Shown here: positions 13,248-18,881 of the stretch, piece by piece
Position numbering within the stretch: position 1 is the stretch's first letter
How the letters are laid out: each line of letters starts with the position of its first letter
Origin: Neorhizobium sp. UBA7851
GTDB taxonomy: Bacteria > Pseudomonadota > Alphaproteobacteria > Rhizobiales > Rhizobiaceae
Assembly: GCA_002500765.1 (NCBI GenBank)
Contig: DLSX01000234.1
Coordinates: 1 to 18,881 of the forward strand
Reading direction: 5' to 3'
Length of the DNA stretch: 18,881 bases
Position numbers and translations under genes: made by a program
Notes under the pieces: model-generated
What the model saw: the letters and a program-made list of their open reading frames with translations, nothing else
Told to the model about the DNA's origin: nothing
Databases searched by the model: none

Positions 13248-13348
13248 CTTGATCTCCGGTTAAAGTATTTTTTGACTTGATGGTCACTGGTCGGTGCGGA
13301 CGTTGGAGCTATCCGCATCGGCGACGGGAGCAAACGTCGAGAACGTGT

Positions 13349-13909
13349 TCATTGCCTGTCGATATACTTTTCAAAGTCAACGCTTGCATGGATGCCGCTT
13401 TCCGATGAAGTCGAGAAGCGGCCAAAGTCCTGGTATCCGCACTTCTTCCAGAAATTCAGAGTGCTGGCTGTCTGGGCATCAGCGTGCAGATAGCAGACGT
13501 CATAGCCAAAGCGCAAAGCGTCGCGTTCGAGGAGTGCGGCGATCTCTCCGCCGATCCCGTTCCCTCGGAATTTCGCATCGAGATACACCCGTACGATCTG
13601 GCAAATTTGCGTATTCTGGTCGTAACGGTCGCCGATCCGCTTCAGCGTTGATGGCTTTCTGCTCAGGTCGTAGAGGCCGCCTACAGCGACAATCGATCCC
13701 GATGCGTCTCGCGCATGATAAAATGAACCACGGTTTGGCTCCGAAAACCAATTCTCGGAGCCGTCAGATAACAAGGAGTCCAGGTCACCGTGCCAACTCT
13801 CGGTGTAGTCGATGTCGTAGAACTCCTTGATCATCCTCAAGCAGAATGCCCTCGCTTCAGAAGCGCTCAGCTTGTCATCGGCATTGAGACGCTGCGCAGA
13901 GGTTCTCAT
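13349..13909 (-). CDS. GNAT-family N-acetyltransferase
   Basis: This encodes 186 residues from ATG 13909, with GGGAC just before it. A longer frame reaching 14404 runs through the neighbouring SDR gene and is a shadow. The acetyl-CoA-binding motif A is at QIVRVYLDAKFRGNGIGGEI (RGNGIG is the pyrophosphate loop), followed by a helix (AALLERDALRFGYDVCYLHA) and motif B (STLNFWKKCGYQDFGRF). An N-terminal helix pair (EARAFCLRMIKEFYDIDY) precedes. The substrate is unknown; small-molecule, aminoglycoside-like or protein N-acetylation are all possible. It lies 50 bp after SDR 2 and 101 bp before SDR 1 on the same strand. An acetyltransferase between dehydrogenases suggests a small modification or detoxification operon, though chance proximity is possible. 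Confidence 0.85.
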   Translation of the reverse strand: MRTSAQRLNADDKLSASEARAFCLRMIKEFYDIDYTESWHGDLDSLLSDGSENWFSEPNRGSFYHARDASGSIVAVGGLYDLSRKPSTLKRIGDRYDQNTQICQIVRVYLDAKFRGNGIGGEIAALLERDALRFGYDVCYLHADAQTASTLNFWKKCGYQDFGRFSTSSESGIHASVDFEKYIDRQ

Positions 13910-13959
13910 TTTTGTCCCGTTTGTTTTCGAATTACGATCAAGGCGTAGCAAGGCTCGGA

Positions 13960-14718
13960 TCAAGCGATCTGGACGCTGAAGCCGCCATCGACCATGAAGA
14001 TCGATCCGACAACGAAGCTCGCACGGTCTGACGCGAGAAACGCGACGGTCTCGGCAATCTCGCGCGGTTCTGCGGATCGGCCTATCGGCGCGGCCTTGCC
14101 GTGCTCGGTCAGAAATTCGCGGCCGTCGTCGCGGAAGGTATGGAGGAGGTTGGTGACGACATCTCCCGAACCAACGGCATTCACCCTGATGCCATGAGGT
14201 GCCATTTCCAGCGCGAGCGCCCGGGTCAGCTGTGCGACCGCGCCCTTCGATGCCGCATAGGGTGCGATATCCTTGAAGGCGAAGAAGGATGCGTAAGATG
14301 CGAGATTGACGATCGCGCCTTGTTTGTTCGGCAGCATCGCCTTGGCCGCTTCCCGTGAGAACAGGAAGTAGCCTGTCGCATTGATCGCCATCACCTTTTC
14401 CCATTCCTCGCGGGTCGTTTCGATGACAGGTTGGTAGTTGATGTATCCGGCGTTGTTGACGAGGATATCGAGCCTCCCGAACCGTTCGATGGCGGTGGCT
14501 ACGGCCTTTTCCGCGCTGCCATCCACCGTCACGTCGGCGACCAGAGGCACAAGGCTGTCGGAAGCCATTCCTTCGACGGCCGTGTTTTGATCCACGGCAA
14601 CGACGTGTGCACCTCGCTCAACGAACAGTTCGGCGATCGCGCGACCAATGCCGCTTGCCGCCCCGGTGACGATCGCCACCTTGCCGAGAACTTCGTCTGG
14701 ACTGTTGATGTCAGCCAT
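13960..14718 (-). CDS. Short-chain dehydrogenase/reductase (SDR 2)
   Basis: This encodes 252 residues from ATG 14718. An ATG at 14730 overlaps the GGAGAGAAAG ribosome-binding site and is rejected. The motifs are TGAASGIG (18-25), Asp43 after beta-2 (VVAVDQN), which points to NAD(H), NNAG (88-91), Asn113 in AINATG, Ser141, Tyr154 and Lys158 in YAASK. The C-terminus GSIFMVDGGFSVQIA is typical. It is an intact classical SDR of the 3-oxoacyl-ACP reductase / sugar alcohol dehydrogenase type; the substrate is undetermined. It is separated from SDR 3 by 40 bp and from the acetyltransferase by 50 bp, so cotranscription is likely. With SDR 1 (NADP type) and SDR 3 it gives different coenzyme preferences within one cluster. 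Confidence 0.92.
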   Translation of the reverse strand: MADINSPDEVLGKVAIVTGAASGIGRAIAELFVERGAHVVAVDQNTAVEGMASDSLVPLVADVTVDGSAEKAVATAIERFGRLDILVNNAGYINYQPVIETTREEWEKVMAINATGYFLFSREAAKAMLPNKQGAIVNLASYASFFAFKDIAPYAASKGAVAQLTRALALEMAPHGIRVNAVGSGDVVTNLLHTFRDDGREFLTEHGKAAPIGRSAEPREIAETVAFLASDRASFVVGSIFMVDGGFSVQIA

Positions 14719-14758
14719 CTTTCTCTCCATTCTTTCAGGGCATGAGTTTCTGGTAACG

Positions 14759-15505
14759 TCACCAGGGATATGGACCGTCGGGACCCGTGAAGCTCCCGGT
14801 CGGGCTTTCCATATCCAACGCCGCTAGAACGAGTGGCCGGGCTCCGACCTCGACGCTGTCCGTGCCCTGAAAATCGTTGATGGCCGTCGCCGTATAACCC
14901 GGTCCAGCGGCCCGAACCTTGATCCCGGAATCCTCCAGTTCGATCGCAAGGGCCATAGTCATCGCGTTGAGAGCTGTCTTGGACGCAGAATAGGTGACGC
15001 CGTAAGAAGGGCGGAAGGGGAAGCTCGGGTCGGCATTGAGCGTCAGCGACGCAACCCCGCTCGAGACATTGACGATGCGTCCTGAAGATGACAGTCGGAT
15101 CAGCGGCAGCATGGCCTGCGTGACGGCGAGGACACCATAGACATTCGTCTCGAAGACAGCGCGAACTTCGTCCAACGGCGCGACACTCGCAACGCTGGCG
15201 GCGATCACTTCTTCTCCTGTCTTATAGCGCCCCGACTGGCTGATTCCGGCGTTGTTGACCAATAGATCAAGGCGGCCGAATTCGGTCGCAACGCGCTCGG
15301 CAGCGTTGGCGATGCTCCGCGTGTCGGTCACGTCGAGCTGGATGGCAACAGCGCCGTCTCCGATCTCCTCGGCGGCCTTCTGCCCGCTGGAAAAGTCCCG
15401 CGATCCTACGAGAACGACGTATCCGCGGTCGGCCAGCTCCTGTGCGACCTGCTTTCCAAGTCCTTTATTTGCCCCGGTAACCAGGGCTACCATCTTCTCC
15501 TGCAT
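14759..15505 (-). CDS. Carbonyl reductase-like SDR (SDR 3)
   Basis: This encodes 248 residues from ATG 15505, with AGGAG 8 nt before it; the frame open to 15667 is extension only. The motif TGANKGLG (10-17) with Ser-Arg (35-36) after beta-2 indicates NADP(H). NNAG is at 84-87, Ser148, and Tyr172 and Lys176 in YSASK. A longer segment before the active Tyr (LTLNADPSFPFRPSYG) and the C-terminal GSFTGPDGPYPW replace the common VDGG ending. These features match the monomeric carbonyl-reductase-like SDR subgroup, which reduces ketones and quinone-like compounds. It is the gene next to the LysR regulator, 125 bp apart on the same strand, and is therefore its most likely local target. Confidence 0.92.
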   Translation of the reverse strand: MQEKMVALVTGANKGLGKQVAQELADRGYVVLVGSRDFSSGQKAAEEIGDGAVAIQLDVTDTRSIANAAERVATEFGRLDLLVNNAGISQSGRYKTGEEVIAASVASVAPLDEVRAVFETNVYGVLAVTQAMLPLIRLSSSGRIVNVSSGVASLTLNADPSFPFRPSYGVTYSASKTALNAMTMALAIELEDSGIKVRAAGPGYTATAINDFQGTDSVEVGARPLVLAALDMESPTGSFTGPDGPYPW

Positions 15506-15630
15506 CGCTTCTGCTCCTCTGCACTTTCCGCTCTCACAGCCCGCAAGAGCGTTCGCCTTGGACTTAGGCACGAAAAGATCAGGCAGAAGACGGCGCGAAG
15601 GACTAACTTCTATTCCTCCAGGGAATGGTT

Positions 15631-16533
15631 CTATGCGAGGCGCAGACTCGGCTCCTCGTCGACGCATTGCGCGATGAAGTCGCTCACGACACGCACGCGG
15701 TGCGGAACCCGTGCGCTGCTGAAGACTGCGTTGAGCGGTACCGGATCGCGGACATAATCCGACAACACCTCGACGAGCGTTCCCGACTGGAGTTCCGTCT
15801 CGAACAATGCGCGCGCGCTTTGCACGATTCCGAGACCAGCAAGTGCAGCAGCCCGCATATCCGCCGGACTGTTGGCGCTGAATTTTCCTGCTGTGGGTGA
15901 CAGAATGTTCCGGTCACTGTTCTTGAAGTGCCAGTCGATGATTGCTCCGAGATATCGATTCGGAAGAAGCTCGTGATCGGTTAGGTCCAATGGGTTCAAC
16001 GGCAAGCCGTGGCGTTCCAGATAGGTCGGGCTGGCGACAGTCGCCAACCGCATGCTTCCTATCTTGCGCGCAACGAGCCCGGAATTTTCGAGGTGACCGA
16101 CGCGGATTGCGAAGTCGAGGCCTTCCTGCACGAGATCGGCGTACCGCTCGGAGACGACGACCTCGACGGAAACCCCGGGGAACCGCAAATAGAACTCGGG
16201 AAGCCTCGGAACGATGAACATACTGGTCAGAATTGGCGGGACCGCGGCCCGGACCGCGCCAATTGGCTGGTGGTTACCATGAGACACTCGGTATTCGGCA
16301 TCGTCGAGGTCGCCGAGCATGCGAACAGCCGACTCATACAATTCGATGCCTGCGGGGGTTGGGCGCAACGCGCGCGGCGTTCTGTTGAGAAGCTGCGTCC
16401 CGAGACGGCGCTCCAAAGCAACTATCTGTTTGCTGACGGCGGGCTGCCCGACGCCGAGTTCGCGCGCAGCTTGCGAAAAACTGCCGCTCTCAACGACACG
16501 AACGAAAAATTGCAGTGCGGCGAGCCGATCCAT
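15631..16533 (-). CDS. LysR-family transcriptional regulator
   Basis: This encodes 300 residues, the typical length. The N-terminal winged helix-turn-helix is MDRLAALQFFVRVVESGSFS, then QAARELGVGQPAVSKQIVALERRLGTQLLNRT (residues 21-52). The effector-binding domain follows (about 90-295), with FPGVSVEVVVSERYADLVQEG and the usual DFAIRVG segment, placing it in the CrgA/DsdC-like group of LysR proteins often linked to oxidoreductases. LysR regulators usually sit divergent to a target; here the SDR genes run in the same direction downstream. The start codon has no clear ribosome-binding site and is overlapped by the palindrome at 16532-16546, which may serve autoregulation. The inducer is unknown. 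Confidence 0.93.
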   Translation of the reverse strand: MDRLAALQFFVRVVESGSFSQAARELGVGQPAVSKQIVALERRLGTQLLNRTPRALRPTPAGIELYESAVRMLGDLDDAEYRVSHGNHQPIGAVRAAVPPILTSMFIVPRLPEFYLRFPGVSVEVVVSERYADLVQEGLDFAIRVGHLENSGLVARKIGSMRLATVASPTYLERHGLPLNPLDLTDHELLPNRYLGAIIDWHFKNSDRNILSPTAGKFSANSPADMRAAALAGLGIVQSARALFETELQSGTLVEVLSDYVRDPVPLNAVFSSARVPHRVRVVSDFIAQCVDEEPSLRLA

Positions 16534-16546
16534 TCTTTGAAAGAAT
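16532..16546. repeat. Palindrome ATTCTTT-G-AAAGAAT over the LysR start codon
   Basis: Seven-base arms around a single centre base overlap the LysR ATG (16531-16533 on the plus strand). The site could be bound by the regulator itself or affect translation start. A chance origin in an A/T-rich start region cannot be excluded. Confidence 0.45.
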
Positions 16547-16866
16547 AGCGTGGTAAACCGCTTCCGCCAATGGTCAAGAACCGCTATTTGCTTTGGAATA
16601 ACCGCATGTCATCGGCCGATTCCGATCGATGCACTGACCTCGAGGAGATAGACGGCTTCGCCGATTTTTTTAGTTAACGGCATGGTCGTCATTGCTTGCA
16701 ATTTGGTTAGCCGCCCCTGTCGACCAAGCCTATCGAGCGGAATGCGGACGATGGAGCCATAAGTCAGCCAAACATTGGTGATCCGCGCAACTAGTTATTT
16801 TTTACAACGAACAATGCATAGGCCCAGCGCTGCAAGGGCTTTGCACCAAGGCTTTGGCGACTCCAA

Positions 16867-16918
16867 AGTCGCATCCACCCTGATTTGCAGTCGCATTTTC
16901 CGTGGATCGAAGTCACAT
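16867..16918. promoter_or_regulatory. Three AGTCRCAT motifs at exact 22-bp spacing
   Basis: AGTCGCAT starts at 16867 and 16889, and AGTCACAT starts at 16911. The 22-bp period is about two helical turns, so the three lie on one face of the DNA. The array lies 140-190 bp upstream of preT. It does not match the RutR, NtrC or CtrA motifs known to me. Confidence 0.5.
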
Positions 16919-16974
16919 CTTGCCGGAAATAATAGATACCGCAGCATGAAGCATTTTCGGCAACATCACCGGCA

Positions 16975-17001
16975 AAAATTTTACCGTTTGATAAAATTTT
17001 A
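16975..17001. repeat. AAAATTTTA direct repeat, two copies 18 bp apart
   Basis: AAAATTTTA occurs at 16975-16983 and 16993-17001 in an AT-rich island within GC-rich DNA, 57-83 bp upstream of the preT ATG. Each copy holds the palindrome AAAATTTT. It may be part of the preT promoter or a site for a nucleoid protein. Confidence 0.45.
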
Positions 17002-17057
17002 AGCCGTGTTACCCTCTGCCCAATAGTTGTCCATAACCATATAATGAGGGAACTCGG

Positions 17058-18419
17058 ATGGAACGACTGGGAAGCGGGATCGAGGCCGGAAGGCTCTCGA
17101 CCAACGAATACGCATCGAATTTTTCCGACCTTCACCCGCGGCTCGACAAGCATGAGGCGCTGGTGGCTTCGGACCGCTGTTACTTCTGTTACGACGCGCC
17201 GTGTATGACGGCCTGTCCCACCGCCATCGATATCCCGATGTTCATCCGGCAGATATCGACTGGCAACCCGCTCGGATCGGCGAAAACCATCTTCGACCAG
17301 AACATTCTGGGCGGAATGTGCGCCCGCGTCTGTCCCACCGAAACGCTCTGCGAGGAGGCCTGCGTCCGCAACACGGCCGAGGATCGTCCGGTCGAGATCG
17401 GCAGGCTGCAGCGTTATGCCACCGACATCGCCATTGAGACCGGGCGGCAGTTCTTCGAGCGCAAGCCATCGAGCGGCAAGAAGATCGCCGTTGTCGGCGC
17501 AGGCCCCGCAGGCCTTGCCGCAGCGCACCGTCTGGCGGTCAACGGCCACGACGTCACCATTCTCGAAGCCCGCGAAAAATCCGGCGGCCTCAACGAATAC
17601 GGTATCGCCACCTACAAGGCGGTCGACGATTTTGCCCAGCGCGAGGTCGATTACATCACCGCCGTCGGCGGCATTACCATAGAACACGGCAGTGTGCTCG
17701 GCCGCGATTTCTCGCTCTCCGACCTGACCGCCCGATATGATGCCGTCTTCCTCGGCATGGGCCTTTCAGGGGTCAACGGATTGGGCGTGGAGGGCGAGAA
17801 CCTGTCCGGCGTTGATGACGCCGTCGACTTCATCGCGGCACTGCGCCAGGCGCAGGACAAGACAACCGTCCCGATAGGCCGCCGTGTCGTCGTCATCGGC
17901 GGCGGCATGACCGCGATCGACGCCGCCATCCAGGCAAAGCTGCTCGGCGCCGAGGAGGTAACGATCTGTTATCGCCGCGGCAAGGAAAACATGAACGCTT
18001 CGACATGGGAGCAGGATCTCGCCGCCTCCAGGGGCGTCATCATCCGCCACTGGCTGGCTCCGAAATCGATCATCGGCAAGGAAGGAAAGGTCGCGGGCAT
18101 CGAGGTTGAATATACCGCGATGAAGGACGGCAAACTCGCAGTTACCGGCGAAACCGGCATCATCGCCGCCGATCAGATATTCAAGGCCATCGGCCAGACA
18201 TTTGTCGCTTCCGGCCTCGGCGCGCTGCAGTTCGACAAAGGCAAGATCTTGGTCGATGCAGACGGCCGTACATCGATGGAGAACGTCTGGGCGGGCGGCG
18301 ACTGTATCGGTCGCGGCGAGGACCTGACCGTCTCGGCCGTCGCGCAGGGACGTGACGCCGCCGAAAGCATCAACCGCATGCTCGCCGCTGGCGCTCAGCC
18401 AGCCAGTGCAGTGGCCTGA
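17058..18419 (+). CDS. preT: NAD-dependent dihydropyrimidine dehydrogenase subunit PreT
   Basis: This encodes 453 residues from ATG 17058, with GAGGGA 6 nt upstream. The N-terminus has the cysteine pattern for two 4Fe-4S clusters: Cys41, 44, 49 and 53 (CYFCYDAPCMTACPT) and Cys88, 92, 98 and 102 (CARVCPTETLCEEAC). The FAD site GAGPAGL is at 147-153, the NAD site is VVVIGGGMTAIDAA and the second FAD motif is NVWAGGDC. It resembles the small subunit of glutamate synthase and the N-terminal half of eukaryotic dihydropyrimidine dehydrogenase. With PreA it interconverts uracil or thymine and the 5,6-dihydro forms using NADH, the first step of reductive pyrimidine breakdown. PreA starts 15 nt later, so they form an operon. 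Confidence 0.94.
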   Translation: MERLGSGIEAGRLSTNEYASNFSDLHPRLDKHEALVASDRCYFCYDAPCMTACPTAIDIPMFIRQISTGNPLGSAKTIFDQNILGGMCARVCPTETLCEEACVRNTAEDRPVEIGRLQRYATDIAIETGRQFFERKPSSGKKIAVVGAGPAGLAAAHRLAVNGHDVTILEAREKSGGLNEYGIATYKAVDDFAQREVDYITAVGGITIEHGSVLGRDFSLSDLTARYDAVFLGMGLSGVNGLGVEGENLSGVDDAVDFIAALRQAQDKTTVPIGRRVVVIGGGMTAIDAAIQAKLLGAEEVTICYRRGKENMNASTWEQDLAASRGVIIRHWLAPKSIIGKEGKVAGIEVEYTAMKDGKLAVTGETGIIAADQIFKAIGQTFVASGLGALQFDKGKILVDADGRTSMENVWAGGDCIGRGEDLTVSAVAQGRDAAESINRMLAAGAQPASAVA

Positions 18420-18434
18420 GGGGAGTATTCAACC

Positions 18435-18881
18435 ATGGCTGATATTCGCAACAATTTCATCGGCATCAAATCCCCCAACCCGTTCTGGCTCGCCTCGGCC
18501 CCGCCGACAGACAAGGCCTATAATGTCGAGCGCGCCTTCAAGGCCGGCTGGGGTGGTGTCGTCTGGAAGACGCTCGGCGAACAGGGACCGCCGGTCGTCA
18601 ACGTCAACGGTCCGCGTTACGGCGCGATCTGGGGCGCTGACCGCAGGCTGCTGGGCCTCAACAATATCGAACTGATCACCGACCGCAGCCTGGAGATCAA
18701 CCTGCGGGAGATCGCCCAGGTCAAGAAGGACTGGCCGGACCGCGCCCTGGTCGTCTCGCTGATGCTGCCCTGCGAGGAGGCGCCCTGGGCGGCGATCCTG
18801 CCGCTGGTCGAGGCCACCGGCGCCGACGGCATCGAACTGAACTTCGGCCGCCCGCACGGCATGCCCGAGCGCGGCATGGGC
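18435..18881 (+). CDS. preA: NAD-dependent dihydropyrimidine dehydrogenase subunit PreA, 3' end missing
   Basis: The first 149 residues are present from ATG 18435; the gene runs off the right edge (the family is about 430 residues). The start MADIRNNFIGIKSPNPFWLASAPPTD belongs to the FMN-binding dihydropyrimidine/dihydroorotate dehydrogenase barrel. GWGGVVWKTLGEQGPPVVNV and ELNFGRPHGMPERG are conserved parts around the flavin and substrate pocket. PreA holds the FMN and the pyrimidine site plus a C-terminal ferredoxin-like domain, not seen here. The ribosome-binding site is GGGGAG at about 18420, overlapping the end of preT. Electrons pass between NADH on PreT and the pyrimidine on PreA. Genes for dihydropyrimidinase and beta-ureidopropionase would be expected to follow outside the window. 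Confidence 0.94.
   Translation, partial: MADIRNNFIGIKSPNPFWLASAPPTDKAYNVERAFKAGWGGVVWKTLGEQGPPVVNVNGPRYGAIWGADRRLLGLNNIELITDRSLEINLREIAQVKKDWPDRALVVSLMLPCEEAPWAAILPLVEATGADGIELNFGRPHGMPERGMG

Larger units (their letters stand above)
16534..17057. other. Intergenic region between LysR and preT
   Basis: This 524-bp region lies between divergent genes. It holds the LysR palindrome, a short GC stem with seven T residues on the plus strand (CGGC-TTC-GCCG, 16653-16671) that has no plus-strand gene before it, the 22-bp-phased AGTCRCAT motifs (16867-16918), a hairpin GCGACT/AGTCGC (16857-16872) and the AAAATTTTA pair (16975-17001). No gene is supported inside it. Confidence 0.5.

Noticed and set aside
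16653..16671. Terminator-like CGGC-TTC-GCCG plus seven T on the plus strand
   Set aside because: The stem is only 4 bp with a 3-nt loop and no plus-strand gene precedes it; it is probably chance.
17040..17045. Perfect TATAAT just before preT
   Set aside because: It lies only 12 nt before the ATG, would start transcription inside or after the ribosome-binding site, and has no -35 element at a suitable distance.
1..18881. CRISPR array, insertion sequence, prophage or toxin-antitoxin system
   Set aside because: No regularly spaced long repeats, transposase or phage genes, or recognisable toxin/antitoxin pairs were seen on either strand.

Overview
The window looks like chromosomal DNA of a member of the Rhizobiaceae (Rhizobium/Agrobacterium/Neorhizobium type). 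The evidence is high-GC coding sequence, a Brucella Omp2b/RopA-type porin, a group II truncated hemoglobin whose haem-pocket residues fall at the positions I recall for the Agrobacterium tumefaciens protein, an alphaproteobacterial CtrA box, and several small rhizobial-style hypothetical genes. It is mostly ordinary chromosome; the notable material lies between the genes.

Layout. (1) 1-2297: the end of an alpha-E (DUF403) gene and a transglutaminase-like protease gene, the known peptide-modification pair, then a J-domain-like protein (+) and a small membrane protein (-). (2) 2568-3198: tRNA-Arg(CCG), a low-GC gap with a 10-bp direct repeat, and a small unknown gene. (3) 3349-6997, all on the minus strand: an OmpR-type response regulator, its EnvZ-type histidine kinase, and a major porin. 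The porin leader holds a strong hairpin and a complete intrinsic terminator upstream of the start codon. Further upstream are four GTAAY-like motifs phased at 10-11 bp. (4) 7436-8919 (+): a small lipoprotein, a 59-residue hydrophilic protein, truncated hemoglobin, and a DUF423 membrane protein 4 nt behind it. (5) 8941-10626 (-): a Cys-rich DUF2325 protein overlapping a 73-residue unknown, an orphan FliN-like (SpoA) protein with a perfect CtrA site upstream, and a degenerate PilZ-like protein with a good sigma70-type promoter. (6) 11022-16533: an AcuI/YhdH acrylyl-CoA reductase, a doubtful small ORF, then a minus-strand block reading LysR, SDR, SDR, GNAT acetyltransferase, SDR. (7) 17058-18881 (+): preT and the start of preA, the two subunits of NAD-dependent dihydropyrimidine dehydrogenase for reductive pyrimidine breakdown. 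They are preceded by a 524-bp intergenic region carrying three AGTCRCAT motifs exactly 22 bp apart.

How the parts may work together. The strongest inference is a locally encoded envelope-control module, in which a two-component system sits next to a porin with phased operator-like repeats and an apparent attenuator or embedded small RNA. The second is a CtrA-linked motility accessory locus (orphan FliN-like plus PilZ-like proteins) away from any visible flagellar cluster. The third is an uncharacterised operator array upstream of the pyrimidine-catabolism operon. No CRISPR array, insertion sequence, prophage or rRNA was seen. All assignments come from reading sequence motifs; no database search was run.
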